NCBI RefSeq assembly: GCF_050699935.1
Contig: NZ_JBOHGB010000010.1
Location: 1-64,000 of the forward strand
Direction: 5' to 3'
Origin: Actinophytocola sp050699935
Lineage (GTDB): Bacteria; Actinomycetota; Actinomycetes; Mycobacteriales; Pseudonocardiaceae
Length of the DNA stretch: 64,000 nt
The notes under the pieces were generated by a model. That model was not told where the DNA came from, did no database searches, and worked only from the letters and a program-made list of their open reading frames with translations. This document shows positions 49,801 to 58,918 of this stretch, piece after piece. Made by a program: the position numbers and the translations under genes. Numbering within the stretch: the stretch's first letter is position 1; each line of letters begins with the position of its first letter.

Positions 49801-51325
49801 GACACATCGGGTCACCCCGTCCGGCGCGGAAAGCGTGTGGGAGTACGACGAGAACAACCAGCCGGTCGCTTTGCACACGGCCGGTCGCACGCTGCGGTTC
49901 GGGTACGACGCCGCGGGCCGGGAGATCGAGCGTCACCTCGGCGTGGGCGCGACGCTCACCCAGACCTGGGACGCCAATCACCGGTTGACCACACAGGCGC
50001 TGACGACACCGGACGGCGACCGAGGACCGGGGCTGATCCAGCGTCGCTCGTACCGGTATCACCTGGACGGCAACGTGGCGGCGGTCGTCGACCAGCTGGC
50101 CGGTCTCAGGGAGTACGACGTCGACCCGATCGGCCGGGTCACCGCGGTCCGCGGTCGTGACTGGACCGAGCGGTACTCCTACGACGCGTCCGGCAACATC
50201 ACTGTGGCCGGGTGGCCCGCACGCGAGGATGACGCGGTCGGGGACCGCAGCTACGCCGGAAACCTGATCCGGCAGGCCGGGAACGTTCGCTACCAGCACG
50301 ACGCCGAGGGTCGGGTGGTGCTGCGCCAGCACAAGACCCTGTCGAGCAGCGCGCGAAACTGGCACTACGCCTGGGATGCCGAGAGCCGGCTGGTCGGGGT
50401 GGTCACCCCGGATGGTCAACAGTGGCGATACCGGTACGACCCGCTCGGCCGCCGCATCGCCAAGGAGCGGCTCGACGGCGCGGCGGTCGTGGAGCGGGTC
50501 GACTTCGCCTGGGACGGTGAGGTGCTCGCCGAGCAGACGCACAGTTCGCGCACGACGGTGTGGGACTGGGAACCCGGTGGTTTCCGCCCGGTCAGCCAGC
50601 TCGAACGGGAGTCGGTCGACGAGCGGTTCTACGCGATCGTCACCGACCTGGTCGGCACGCCGACCGAACTGGTGGACTGGAGCGGCGCGCTGGCCTGGCG
50701 GTCGCAGGACACCCTGTGGGGCGCCGCACCGGCCACGCCGGCCGGCGAGGTCGCTACCCCGCTGCGCTTCCCTGGGCAGTACTTCGACCAGGAGACTCAG
50801 CTCAACTACAACTACCACCGCTACTACGATCCGGCGAGCGCCCGGTACCTGAGCAACGACCCGCTCGGCCTGGCGCCCGCGCCGAACCCACAGGCGTACG
50901 TCAGCAACCCGACCGCGTCGTTCGACCCGCTCGGTCTCGCGCCGTACAACCTGTACCGGGGCATGCGGACCGAGGGCGACCTGCCGAGGACGGGGCCGTC
51001 CGCGCGGACATTGGGTGCCCGTCCCGGAACCGACGTCACCCCAGACGCCGACGGCATGGTCCATCCTGGCGGCGGTGGCATCTCGATCGCGCCCGAGACT
51101 GCGAACAACCTGCCGTCGCACCGCCGTCCCCCGGAGTTCGGCGGCACCGGAAGGGACCCCGTGTGGTCGATCGATCCCGACGACCTACCGGAGGGGCTGG
51201 CCTACCGTCGCGACAGCCCGACATCGGGGCACGGCGTGATCGAACCGTCCAGGACGATGACCTACGAGGAGTACCAAAGTCTGATCGAGTCGACCGCGGG
51301 CAGCTGGAATAGGGTGGACCCATGA
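46859..51325 (+). CDS. RHS-repeat polymorphic toxin with WXG-like N-terminus and Tse2-like C-terminal toxin domain
   Basis: 1488 residues. Residues 1-250 are helical, with SGWTGQAADSY holding a WxG turn, the type VII recognition part. A Ser/Thr/Pro linker (about 255-360) leads to a DUF6531-like entry (GDPIDLATGRMFQTMVDFEL) and about 900 residues of YD/RHS repeats. The core ends in RYLSNDPLGL near 1330. The last ~125 residues (LYRGMRTEGDLP ... HPGGGGISIAPE ... LPSHRRPPEFGGTGRDPVW) resemble the Tse2 family of ADP-ribosyltransferase-like toxins. The shell would carry and release this toxin into rival cells. The small gene overlapping its stop is the likely immunity gene. Confidence 0.9.
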   Translation: MPEGNPLVAAPVETTNAATGIGIAESAMDLANGVSDGSWVEAGLGAAGVGLEVLSMVIDPVGTLLSYGVGWIIEHFQPLKEALDWLAGDPPEIRAFSETWANVAEEVSAITQEFLNEVNSGTSGWTGQAADSYRAHGAEVADALSGASSLAGGISTGVAIMGEVVAAVRELVREIIAELVGRLIAWAAEIAASLGFATPVVVAQAVSAITKTINTVSTFIRKLIKTIGNVSPLIRNVVTKLDEIIGKLSTLMRGADAPSTPNAPNVAPTTPSSIPDTPTTPSAPTTPSSTPDAPTTRGPDGPSSPDSPGTTPSGTSSPDTTTSPNGSSSPSSVADNNTNPSANSRTNESTPRGGDPIDLATGRMFQTMVDFELAGKLPLTFVRAHRSDYRAGRWFGASWSSTLDQKVEVTTDAVHFAADDGMLLKYPIPGEIGSVLPVQGTPMPLSRTDDGGFTISADDRTLHFAPRAGVQLPISAISDRNGNRIDVDYDADGAPVQIRHSGGYRIAVQTESSRISALRLLDQDSGPGLPLANYRYDEAGRLVEVVNSSRQSMRFEYDQDGRITRWEDRNGMWYRFAYDAEGRCVRGTGRDGCLSYTFEYDDRNRITRSTNSLGNVTTYHLNDQSQIVREVDPLGDETLFEWDGHHRLVSRTDPLGRRYDYTYDEAGHLVVSTRPDGTRSTAEYNDLGLPITVVDPDEAVWHQEYDERGNLTAVVDPTQGRTTYTYGESGQLLTTTDVTGRIRRYQTDAAGLPVVVTTGKGATTRFDRDAFGRVSAITDPVGGVTRFGWTVEGRPAMRVLPDGATERWSYDGEGNAKERVDAMGRVSRTEISHFDLPVAHTGPDGARLEFAYDTELRVTAVTDPRGLVWRYSYDSAGRVVREVDFDGRELTYRYDAAGQVVERTNGAGQTVSFRRDPFGRVVERRAGDALTSFEYDPAGRMTRAVNADAELVFERDAFGRVVAETCNGRTVRSSYDVRGRRTHRVTPSGAESVWEYDENNQPVALHTAGRTLRFGYDAAGREIERHLGVGATLTQTWDANHRLTTQALTTPDGDRGPGLIQRRSYRYHLDGNVAAVVDQLAGLREYDVDPIGRVTAVRGRDWTERYSYDASGNITVAGWPAREDDAVGDRSYAGNLIRQAGNVRYQHDAEGRVVLRQHKTLSSSARNWHYAWDAESRLVGVVTPDGQQWRYRYDPLGRRIAKERLDGAAVVERVDFAWDGEVLAEQTHSSRTTVWDWEPGGFRPVSQLERESVDERFYAIVTDLVGTPTELVDWSGALAWRSQDTLWGAAPATPAGEVATPLRFPGQYFDQETQLNYNYHRYYDPASARYLSNDPLGLAPAPNPQAYVSNPTASFDPLGLAPYNLYRGMRTEGDLPRTGPSARTLGARPGTDVTPDADGMVHPGGGGISIAPETANNLPSHRRPPEFGGTGRDPVWSIDPDDLPEGLAYRRDSPTSGHGVIEPSRTMTYEEYQSLIESTAGSWNRVDP

Positions 51326-51555
51326 CCTGGGAGGAAGACTTCGAGCAGGCGCTCGCGTCGCCGGACCCACTCAGGCGGCTGTCCGACAAGGTCGGAGAAC
51401 TGGTCGACGGTGGCGCCGATCGCGAGGCGCTGCGGCAACGGCTGGAAGCATTTCATGTCAGGCTCGCTGATGCGGGCCGGGACGACGAGGACGACGTCGT
51501 GCTCGATGTGCTGGACTTCCTGACCGGCTGGTGCAATCCCAACCAGCGAATCTGA
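51322..51555 (+). CDS. Probable immunity protein to the RHS toxin
   Basis: 77 residues, acidic and helical, no known family. It overlaps the toxin stop (ATGA at 51322), the usual position and size of cognate immunity genes of RHS toxins. Role inferred from position only. Confidence 0.7.
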   Translation: MTWEEDFEQALASPDPLRRLSDKVGELVDGGADREALRQRLEAFHVRLADAGRDDEDDVVLDVLDFLTGWCNPNQRI

Positions 51556-51663
51556 CCAGACGCACCCAGCGGCGGTGTGCGTTCGTTCCCTCGGAGCGCC
51601 GGCGCGACCAGAGTTTCCCGGACCAGCCCAACCCGCGCCTGGTTCGCCGTATCTTCACGCACC

Positions 51664-53913
51664 GTGGACGACCTTACGTTGCGGCGTGAACTGGACTCCG
51701 TGATCGCCAGCGCGCTCGAACATGAGGAGGTCGTCGAGCAGCTCAGGGAACTGAAGATCCCTGGGATCGAGGTCGCCCGCGCCATCCGGAACAAGCCAGG
51801 CGTCATGGCGCGGTACCGCTCGGCCCGGGACTGGGCGCACCAGGCGGCGGTGGCCATTGGGTCGGACAGTGAACGGCTGTGGACTGCCCCGCTGCGTCGC
51901 CGGCGGTGGATCACCGTGTTGCCGCCCGCCGCCCAGCCACTGCTCGCTGTGATCATCGCGTTCGGCTACGGGAGCCTGTCGTTGACGGCCGTTCCCCGCA
52001 TGCCGCTCGGGCTGGTGCTGTTCGCGATCGCCGGCGGGGCCGCAGTCCTGGCACTGTCTGTTCGGCTGGCGAGTGGCGCCGTGTACGGGATCTACAAAGG
52101 CGTCCGGCTGACCCGTGACTCGCGCCTCTGGGAGTCGGAGGTCCTGCGCACCATCGTCCTGCCCGAGATTCGCCAGTACCTCGCCGAGCAGGGGGAACCG
52201 CTGTACGGCACCGAGCTGTCAGTGGCCCGGGCGCGCCACGACGACGATGACCGGGAGGCGCCGACGGTCGTTACGACGGCGGGCAACCAGCTCAGGAGGA
52301 TCCTCGGCCGCTCGACCGCCGAGGCGGTCGGCATCGCGGGACCACGCGGTGTGGGAAAGACGACGACGATCCGCGCGATCGCGGACGGCATGTTCAGCGC
52401 CCCGCTCGCGGCCCCGCCGCTGCCGGTGATCGCGGCCGCGCCGTCGAAGTACGAGGGCAGAGACTTCGTGCTGCACCTGCACGCGCTCCTGTGCAACGAG
52501 GTGGTCGCGCACACCAGTCCGCTGCTGCTCCTGCCCGGGCAGGAGGTGCGCCGACGCCCGCCGACCTGGCGGGTACTGAAGTGGCCCGCGGCCGTGGTGC
52601 TCCTGTTCGCGTCACTGCTGGGGGCGGCAGCCCTGCTCGGAACCGGGTTCACCGCCGCGATGGGCGAGCCCTTGGATCAGCGCGGCGTGTTCAGCCTCGG
52701 CACAGTGACCAGCGGACGGGCTCAGATCGCGCTGGTCCTCGTCGACGTCGCGGGCCTCGTCGCCGTCGCGGTGGTGCTCGCGGTGCTCTGCCTTGTCCCG
52801 GTCGGGCTGGCGATGGTGCTCGACGGCGGCGCGATCCGTCTCCAACGCCTCCGCCGCGCGAGCACCTACCCGTGGGCCGTGCGGTTGCGAGCGGAGGCGT
52901 TCGAGCAGCTGCGGAGCATCCGCTTCCTCCAGACCTATACCAGCGGGTGGTCCGGCAAGATCGGCCTCCCGCTCAAGGCGGAGGCCGGGTGGAACGCCGC
53001 GATCGCACGAGCCGAGCAGAACCGCACCCACCCGGAGGTGGTAGCGGACTTCCGCCGGTTCGCGGAGCGAACCGCGACCACGCTGAGCAACGCGGGAGTC
53101 ATCGACCAGGTGATCATCGCGATCGACGAGCTCGACAAGGTGGACGACCCGGCCGAGGCGCACGCACTCGTCAACGACGTCAAAGGCATCTTCGGGATCC
53201 CGAACTGCCTTTTCCTCGTGTCCGTCTCAGAAGACGCGCTGTCGGCGTTCGAGCGGCGCGGGATCCCCGTGCGGGACGCGTTCGACAGCGCGTTCACCCA
53301 GATCGTACGCGTGGACAACTTCACGCTGGCCGAGAGCCGGCGCTGGCTGTCGCGGCGGCTGCGCGACGTGCCGGAACAGTTCACGTACCTGTTGCACTGC
53401 CTGTCCGGCGGACTGCCACGCGAGCTGCGCCGCGCGACGACCGAACTGGTCGACATCGTCGCCGAGGACGACCGCGGCGACCTCGAGTACGTGACCGAGG
53501 CGCTGCTCGATCGAGAGCTGGATCGCAAGACGCACGCGTTCATGGCCGCCGTGCACCGGTGCGACGACTCCGCCGAGCGGAGCGACTACGTCGCCGACCT
53601 CGTGACCGTCCCGGACGCGCGCACACCCGGGCAGCAGGTGGCGCTGGCGGAGAAGCTGCGGCCCAAGGAGACGGTCACCGAGCTGCGGAGCGTGCGGTGG
53701 CAGAGCGCGTGCTTCCTGCTGTTCTGCGCGACTGTCCGGGAGATCTTCGGCAACGCGCTCGGCCCGTCGGGACTCGGCGCGGAGCTCGAATCGCTCGCCC
53801 GGGCCAGGGCCCAGCTGAGCGTCGACCCGCAGGTCGCCTGGCGACTGGTGTGGTCGGTGCGCGAGGCGAGGGTCATGATGGCGGCGCCCTCCGAAGGACC
53901 GCGTGACGACTAG
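51664..53913 (+). CDS. Membrane-anchored KAP/STAND-like P-loop NTPase
   Basis: 749 residues. Two hydrophobic helices near 85-140, Walker A GPRGVGKTTTIR near 227, two more helices inserted near 300-325 and 355-385, then Walker B IIAIDELDKVDD near 484 and an arginine-rich sensor region. Transmembrane helices inserted inside the NTPase are the signature of KAP ATPases, some of which act in phage defence or membrane signalling. GTG 51664 lies 8 bases after TATCTT (51650-51655), suggesting a leaderless transcript independent of the toxin operon. Confidence 0.78.
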   Translation: MDDLTLRRELDSVIASALEHEEVVEQLRELKIPGIEVARAIRNKPGVMARYRSARDWAHQAAVAIGSDSERLWTAPLRRRRWITVLPPAAQPLLAVIIAFGYGSLSLTAVPRMPLGLVLFAIAGGAAVLALSVRLASGAVYGIYKGVRLTRDSRLWESEVLRTIVLPEIRQYLAEQGEPLYGTELSVARARHDDDDREAPTVVTTAGNQLRRILGRSTAEAVGIAGPRGVGKTTTIRAIADGMFSAPLAAPPLPVIAAAPSKYEGRDFVLHLHALLCNEVVAHTSPLLLLPGQEVRRRPPTWRVLKWPAAVVLLFASLLGAAALLGTGFTAAMGEPLDQRGVFSLGTVTSGRAQIALVLVDVAGLVAVAVVLAVLCLVPVGLAMVLDGGAIRLQRLRRASTYPWAVRLRAEAFEQLRSIRFLQTYTSGWSGKIGLPLKAEAGWNAAIARAEQNRTHPEVVADFRRFAERTATTLSNAGVIDQVIIAIDELDKVDDPAEAHALVNDVKGIFGIPNCLFLVSVSEDALSAFERRGIPVRDAFDSAFTQIVRVDNFTLAESRRWLSRRLRDVPEQFTYLLHCLSGGLPRELRRATTELVDIVAEDDRGDLEYVTEALLDRELDRKTHAFMAAVHRCDDSAERSDYVADLVTVPDARTPGQQVALAEKLRPKETVTELRSVRWQSACFLLFCATVREIFGNALGPSGLGAELESLARARAQLSVDPQVAWRLVWSVREARVMMAAPSEGPRDD

Positions 53914-54399
53914 GGTGTCCGCGATCGTCAGCAGTCACACGATCCGTACGCCTCGACGTCACCTGAGCTTGAGCTCGCGCCCAGCGACCCGGCCAGATCC
54001 CGTCCGGATTACGTCGCCCCGGGCACTCGCTTCGTCTGCCTCAGCTCCACGGCCGTGCTGGCCGCCGACGCGGATGGCCCCCCACCGGGGCGTACGTGCG
54101 GTTCTCGCCCCGGTGAACGCGACGATCTGCGGCTCGGCTGGGTAATCGACCCGACCGACGAAGTCGCCTACCTGCACCTGTGGCCGGCCTCCGGACACGA
54201 GGTGATCGTGGGCGGTCTTCCGGTGCCGATGATCGGCCTTTGCGACGTGGCGACGGCGATCGTGCGGATCAGCGAGGCGCCGGCTGACACCCTGACAGGG
54301 GTGATCGACCTGGTCGCCGGTTGCCCGACCCAGGCCGAACCGGACCCAGGACCGCCAGCCCGATCACCTCCCTTGCCAGCTTTGGCAGCTACATCGTGA
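53914..54399 (+). pseudogene. Probable gene remnant, unknown family
   Basis: One frame is open from the stop of the preceding gene to 54399. It reads like protein only in part (PDYVAPGTRFVCLSSTAVLA, LGWVIDPTDEVAYLHLWPAS, VPMIGLCDVATAIVRISEAP) and has no start with a ribosome binding site; GTG 54055 is the first possible one. I cannot name the family. Likely a truncated gene. Confidence 0.4.
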
Positions 54400-54505
54400 T
54401 CGTCGGTTCAGCGGTCGCGAAGGACCGCTACGCCGATGATGTTCAGCGGTTCCTCGACGAGCATTAGCACCGTGGGGCGGCCGATGTGCGTGAGGCGCGA
54501 GTCCT

Positions 54506-54782
54506 TCACGTGCCGCTGGCCTGGGCGCTCGGCCAGCCGGCGTGCTCGACCGCCCAGGCGAGTGCGTAGTCGGCGACCTCCTCACAGCCCTTCTGCGCGG
54601 GCAGCAGGTGCGCCTTGCCCTCGTACTCTTTGATCTCGGTGACGGTGTTCGACTTGTAGTGCTTGGCGTTCGATCGCTGCACGTGTGTTGGCGAACGCGT
54701 AGTGCCACTGCTCGGCGGTGAGGCCGACCGCCCGGTGTCGGTTGGCCGGGTTCTTCAGCACCGGCGAGCCTGGCCAGCCGGT
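54506..54782 (-). pseudogene. Alpha/beta hydrolase relic with internal deletion
   Basis: Reading leftward, SPVLKNPANRHRAVGLT and AEQWHYAFANT are followed by a frame change directly into SNAKHYKSNTVTEIKEYEGK and AHLLPAQKGCEEVADYALAW, ending at TGA 54508-54506. These are the middle and the C-terminal end of a common actinomycete alpha/beta hydrolase family, with roughly 70-100 residues missing between and the nucleophile half gone. Confidence 0.75.
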
Positions 54783-54801
54783 GACAGCGTTGGTCCGGTC
54801 G

Positions 54802-55569
54802 TCAGGTGGTGGCTTCGGTGAGGAACGCCGGTGGCGCCTGCAGGTCGTGGGCTCGGAACAGCACCGCGTGCTCGACCCCCAGCCGCTTCCCGTTCATCGC
54901 AAGGATCTTCGGGATGAAGTCCGCCGGCGCGGGATGGTCCGGGAGCGCGGCCAGGTACCCGGCATGTGCCTCCAGTGACGCGATCCCGCGCCGCAGTGGC
55001 TCACCGGTGACGTCCACACCGTGGGTCGCGTCGAGTCCGCCGGCGATTCCGGGGATGATGATCCAGCGCACGTCGCACGGTTCGAGGCCGTCGTCGTCGA
55101 TCTGCTCGGCGAAGACCCACCGGTTGCCGGCGTCGCGCACCGCGTCGACCGTCGCCAGACCGGCGGCACGGTGATCGGACTGGTCGAAACCCATCGACGT
55201 CTCGACCTCGAACCCACCGCCGATCACGACATCCGGCTTGAACCGGCGGATCTCCTGACAGATGTCGCGGCGCAGATCCAGGCCGTATACCAGCATGCCG
55301 TCGGGGTGTTCGAGCACGGTGAGGTGCTTGACGCCGACGGCCGCGCACGCGGCCCGCTGGTCGGCGAGACGCAGGCGTGCGGTCTCCTCCGGCGGGTTCG
55401 GCATACCGGCTTCCCCGCGGGTGAGCAGCAGGTAGCCGACGTCGACTCCGCGCGCGGTCCAGCGCGCGACGGCGGCGGAGGTGCCGTACTCCATGTCGTC
55501 CGGGTGCGCGACGACGCAGAGTACGCGCTGGAAGGACTCGTCAGGCAGGGCAGGCAGCAACTCAGTCAT
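54802..55569 (-). CDS. PIG-L family deacetylase
   Basis: 255 residues. The zinc motif AHPDDMEYG lies near residue 20, with the second His in DHRAAGLATVDAV near 128. The family includes MshB/GlcNAc-PI deacetylases and bacillithiol/mycothiol-related enzymes; which one cannot be decided. ATG 55569 (MTELLPALPD) is preferred to the frame extension upstream. Flanked by relics on the left and 357 bp of noncoding DNA on the right. Confidence 0.9.
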   Translation of the reverse strand: MTELLPALPDESFQRVLCVVAHPDDMEYGTSAAVARWTARGVDVGYLLLTRGEAGMPNPPEETARLRLADQRAACAAVGVKHLTVLEHPDGMLVYGLDLRRDICQEIRRFKPDVVIGGGFEVETSMGFDQSDHRAAGLATVDAVRDAGNRWVFAEQIDDDGLEPCDVRWIIIPGIAGGLDATHGVDVTGEPLRRGIASLEAHAGYLAALPDHPAPADFIPKILAMNGKRLGVEHAVLFRAHDLQAPPAFLTEATT

Positions 55570-55926
55570 GCTTACAGCTTGCACCTCGCGCCCCGAGCAG
55601 AGCCGGACGCACGACTGTCGGTATGGCGACTGATTCCGAACCGACTGTTCCCGAACGCTGGGAAACGCCCCGATCAGGTCAGAAGCGGCCCAGACCGACC
55701 GCGATCGGCGGCTCGCGGCGGCGATAGTCCAGGTTGACTTCCGGGAACTCGGAACAGGCCTACTGGATCAGGCCGTCACAGCCGACTTCAATACAGGCCA
55801 AGTCCCAGTAAGGGGACACGGCTCCACTCGGCCGCGCCGCCGAAGCAACGAGTGCGGCCACCGGGCATCGCTGCCCACGCCGTCGTGAACCCACGGTAGC
55901 GCGAGCACCCAGGCCTCATCGTCCGT
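55570..55926. other. Intergenic stretch, no gene seen
   Basis: 357 bp without a plausible coding frame. It contains the promoter side of the PIG-L gene and the tail of the next leftward gene, marked by a short perfect palindrome at its right edge. Confidence 0.5.
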
Positions 55927-55938
55927 CTACTGTAGACG
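55924..55938. terminator. 15-bp perfect palindrome at a gene end
   Basis: CGTCTAC-T-GTAGACG overlaps the stop codon of the leftward gene at 55927. It could form a short hairpin in the transcript or be a protein-binding site; there is no U-tract. Confidence 0.35.
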
Positions 55939-56349
55939 AAATGCCGCGGCCTGACACCACACGGTGGCCTCCTGTGCACACTGGTCCCTCGGCGAAGCGG
56001 TGAAGAGGCCCGGCGCGTCGATCTGGAAGAACTGACCCGTCTGGCCGATGTCATCGGAGTACACCGAGAACGTGGTCAGGTAGTCCTGGCCGTCCACGAT
56101 CTCGCCCGGCGCTCGGCGCCCCACTCGATCCACGAAAGATCCCCCGCGGAGTGCCCTGGTGGGGTCACGCCGGGCGGGCCACTTGACGTCCGGCACGTCG
56201 AAGGCGGCCGTGGAATCACCGGACGTCGGCGCGTACACCGTGCCCGCCGACTCCAGGCCGGCGAGCGCCCGACCCCCGCGAGGATTCGCCGTCGTGCTCG
56301 GCGTCACCAGAACGGCAATCCCGACCGCGACGACGAGCACGCCTGTCAT
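55927..56349 (-). CDS. Small membrane-anchored or exported protein, unknown function
   Basis: 140 residues. A hydrophobic N-terminus (GVLVVAVGIAVLVTPSTTA, about 3-21) acts as signal or anchor. The rest has SAGTVYAPTSGDSTAAFDVP and four Cys near the end (DQCAQEATVWCQAA). No family recognised. A stop lies four codons before ATG 56349, fixing the start; no clear ribosome binding site. Confidence 0.5.
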   Translation of the reverse strand: MTGVLVVAVGIAVLVTPSTTANPRGGRALAGLESAGTVYAPTSGDSTAAFDVPDVKWPARRDPTRALRGGSFVDRVGRRAPGEIVDGQDYLTTFSVYSDDIGQTGQFFQIDAPGLFTASPRDQCAQEATVWCQAAAFRLQ

Positions 56350-56737
56350 CCGGCGCCGAGTCTACCGTCACCGACCACGGCAAACTGCTGACCGTTTTCT
56401 CGAAGTCCTTGGCGTCGGATCCGGTGTAGACAACGGTCGGCGGCGACTCTGAGGTGCCGGTGATCTCATAGGTGATGCTGTTCGTCGGAGCGGCGGAAGT
56501 TGACTTCTCGAGCTCGTTGCTGTCGCCCGTGTTGTCGGCGTTGTTGTCCTCGCCGCCGGGGAGGGTGAAGAACAGCACCGAGGCGACACCGACAACCACG
56601 ACCGCCACTATCGCGCCGATGATCAACGGCAGGTTGCTCTTGCGCGGCGGCCCGCTCGGAAACCGTAGCGGGAATTGTTGATTCGGCACCTGCGGTTGGT
56701 TCGGATCGGGAACACCATGACCAGAGCCTGGCTGCAT
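56350..56737 (-). pseudogene. Truncated MmpS-like membrane accessory protein
   Basis: From ATG 56737: a Pro/Gln-rich cytoplasmic start, one transmembrane helix (LIIGAIVAVVVVGVASVLFF, about 38-57), then SITYEITGTSESPPTVVYTG and EKTVSSLPWSVTVD, the MmpS/beta-sandwich pattern. After LPWSVTVD the normal ending is lost: the frame becomes arginine-rich and runs into the next gene to 56216. Probably cut by a deletion that brought the next gene adjacent. Confidence 0.55.
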
Positions 56738-57502
56738 GCCTTGTCGTCCTTCTCAATGAACTGGAATCGCGGGGCTGAGTCAGTCGACCAACGACGCCTG
56801 TGCGGCCGGGCCGACGCCGTGCATGTCGCGGTACGGACCGTCAGCGTCGCGTTCTGGACATCCGGATGGGCACGCACCCTGCGGTCCTGGCGGCTGCGCA
56901 CCCACGTCCACGCGGGATGGACACGTGCTGGGCTCGATGTAACCGCACCCACGTACGGATTCCCAGGCTCCTGCCGGCGGTAGTTCGACAGCCGCCGAAT
57001 GCCCTGCTCGAGGTCTACGTTCGCCGCGTCGCGGTGCGGGCGAGATTGTCGTATCCGGGGTCGCTGCCAGGCCCAGAGCGGGCCAAGGTGGCGGCGGGTC
57101 GCGAGCGCACGGGCCGTGACAGTCACAACTTCCGATTACCGCCGTATGTCCGCGGGAGGGCTTGCATGCTCGATGCCAAACAGCACCAGGAAACGTTCCC
57201 GGCAGGCCACGACGGCGGCGCGAGCGGCAGCCGAAACAGGCACGTCGACCCGCGACTCACGCAGTCTCACGTTGGTCGACCGCCTCCTACGGAGTGTGCG
57301 GAATCAGTCACCTCACGCTGGGACGACCTCATCGCGGACGCCATGTCCACATGAGACATTCAGGGTTGGCGTTCGTAGTCGCGGACGTCGCAGCGAGCTT
57401 GGGAGATCGGCTGGGGCGTTGAGCCCGTTGTGGGGGCGACGCGGTTGACAACACTGTCGGCGGCCGCCCGTTTGTACGTGTTTTATACGCGGGGTTGCCA
57501 CC
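56738..57502. other. Gene-poor stretch
   Basis: 765 bp in which every frame is arginine-rich or short. A TTGACA at 57445-57450 and an AT-rich TTTATAC near 57483-57489 stand before the M15-like gene, though their spacing is not that of one promoter. I see no gene here. Confidence 0.45.
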
Positions 57503-57535
57503 ATGACCGTGGATCTGAGCGAACGGAGTGTGCTG

Positions 57536-58426
57536 ATGGTTCAGTCACCGGATGGGAGTGCGATCTACTCGAGGCGCCGGTTGCTCTCTCGTGGTGTCGC
57601 AGCCGGGGCGGTGCTGGTGGTGCCGGCGTTGGTTGGCACACAGGTTGCGGCCCGTGCGGCCACCCCGACTACCAGGGCGTTGGCGGTGGTGGACATGGAG
57701 ATGGTGTTGGTTGCCTGCCAGGTGGATCCGCCGAAGTCGGGCACGGGTACCACGCCCGGCGCCGAGGAGCATGTGCTCACGGTGGAGCAGGCGCTGCGGG
57801 CGAAGGGCTTGCTCGCCACGGCTCAGACCGACGGCCATTTCGGTACCGCGACGTTGGATGCGTATGCCGCGTGGCAGCGCAGCCTGGGTTTCGAAGGCCT
57901 CGACGCCAACGGCGTCCCGGGTCGCACCTCGCTGATCCAGCTGGGCTCCGGCCGGTTCGACGTGACGCGGCCGGTAACGGCCGGCTCCCGCACCGACTCC
58001 TACGGCGGCAAAAGGGTCAACACCCGGACCGCCGACATGCTGCGGGCGGCGGACGGCATGCTCTCCTGGAGCCTGACCCTGACGCAAGGGTCCTACACGC
58101 CGGGCAACCCCGACTCGGCAGGCACCCACGACGGTGGCGGGGTGGTCGACATCAGTGTGAGCAGCATGAGCATGACCCAGCGGTGGCAGACCGTCCGTGC
58201 GCTGCGCACCGTCGGGTTCGCGGCATGGCTGCGCACACCCGATGACGGGTTCGCGTACCACATCCACGCCAACGGTATCTCCGACCCGGACATGTCCCGG
58301 CCCGCCCGCAACCAGGTCCACGACCACTACTTCGGCAGGAACGGGCTGGCCAACCACGCTCCGGACAACACGCCGGAGCAGTATCGCGTGGCGTTCACGT
58401 GGTGGGAGAGGTACAAACGCGGCTGA
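57536..58426 (+). CDS. Secreted peptidoglycan-binding/M15-like peptidase with Tat signal
   Basis: 296 residues. SRRRLLSRGVAAGAVLVVPA near the N-terminus is a Tat signal peptide. A peptidoglycan-binding-like region follows (VEQALRAKGLLATAQTDGHF, TLDAYAAWQRSLGF). The C-terminal part has GTHDGGGVVDIS and AYHIHANG, the H-D ... HxH zinc pattern of M15/VanY-type peptidases. Probable cell-wall peptidase. ATG 57536 has GGAG seven bases upstream; ATG 57503 is possible if the mRNA is leaderless. Confidence 0.8.
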   Translation: MVQSPDGSAIYSRRRLLSRGVAAGAVLVVPALVGTQVAARAATPTTRALAVVDMEMVLVACQVDPPKSGTGTTPGAEEHVLTVEQALRAKGLLATAQTDGHFGTATLDAYAAWQRSLGFEGLDANGVPGRTSLIQLGSGRFDVTRPVTAGSRTDSYGGKRVNTRTADMLRAADGMLSWSLTLTQGSYTPGNPDSAGTHDGGGVVDISVSSMSMTQRWQTVRALRTVGFAAWLRTPDDGFAYHIHANGISDPDMSRPARNQVHDHYFGRNGLANHAPDNTPEQYRVAFTWWERYKRG

Positions 58427-58523
58427 ACATGCTGTGGTCGCGGTGAACGTGGCAGTCGCGTCGGGTGCGACAGTGTCCGTGCGAATCGATGTACTCGGTC
58501 GATCGTGGCACCTGGGTGGAGTC

Positions 58524-58800
58524 TTATGGTTCTGGCCGAACCGCGACCACGATGAGCCGTGCTCCGAATCGGCCGGCTTGGCCGGCGTGTGACCGGCCGA
58601 GCTGGACGACGTGTGCGTCGCCGGGGTCAAGCTCATGTATGGTCTCCCGTCCATCCGCTGCCACCGTGACTACGGTCAGCGTGCCGGCGAGCAGGTACCA
58701 CACCTCCTCGCTGTGATGGCTGCTCGTTCAGTCGGGAAACAGCACGATCGGCCCGTTCACCAATAGCCGTCCATCATCCGTATCGGGCTGTTCGCGGCCA
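58524..58800 (-). pseudogene. Frameshifted cupin gene
   Basis: DDGRLLVNGPIVLFPD in one frame is followed near 58730 by a stop and continues in the next frame as SHHSEEVWYLLAGTLTVV, LDPGDAHVVQLGRS and TAA 58526-58524. The order is that of a single cupin domain with its metal His residues. N-terminus not recognised, so both truncated and shifted. Confidence 0.65.
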
Positions 58801-58918
58801 GTCGGGCCGAGCCCGTGGGTGTCGACGGGGGAGCGGCCTGGCCCGACCGGGTTCGGGTTGGCCCGCGCCTTGTCTGCGGTGGGGATCCGGTGTGTGGTCG
58901 CGACGCCCTCGAAACTGC

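Noticed and set aside
47987..51121. 1044-codon open frame on the minus strand
   Set aside because: Antisense to the RHS repeats, where regular codon use opens the opposite strand; no domains.
56623..57126. 167-codon minus-strand open frame
   Set aside because: Arginine-rich with no domain and overlapping the MmpS-like start in another frame.
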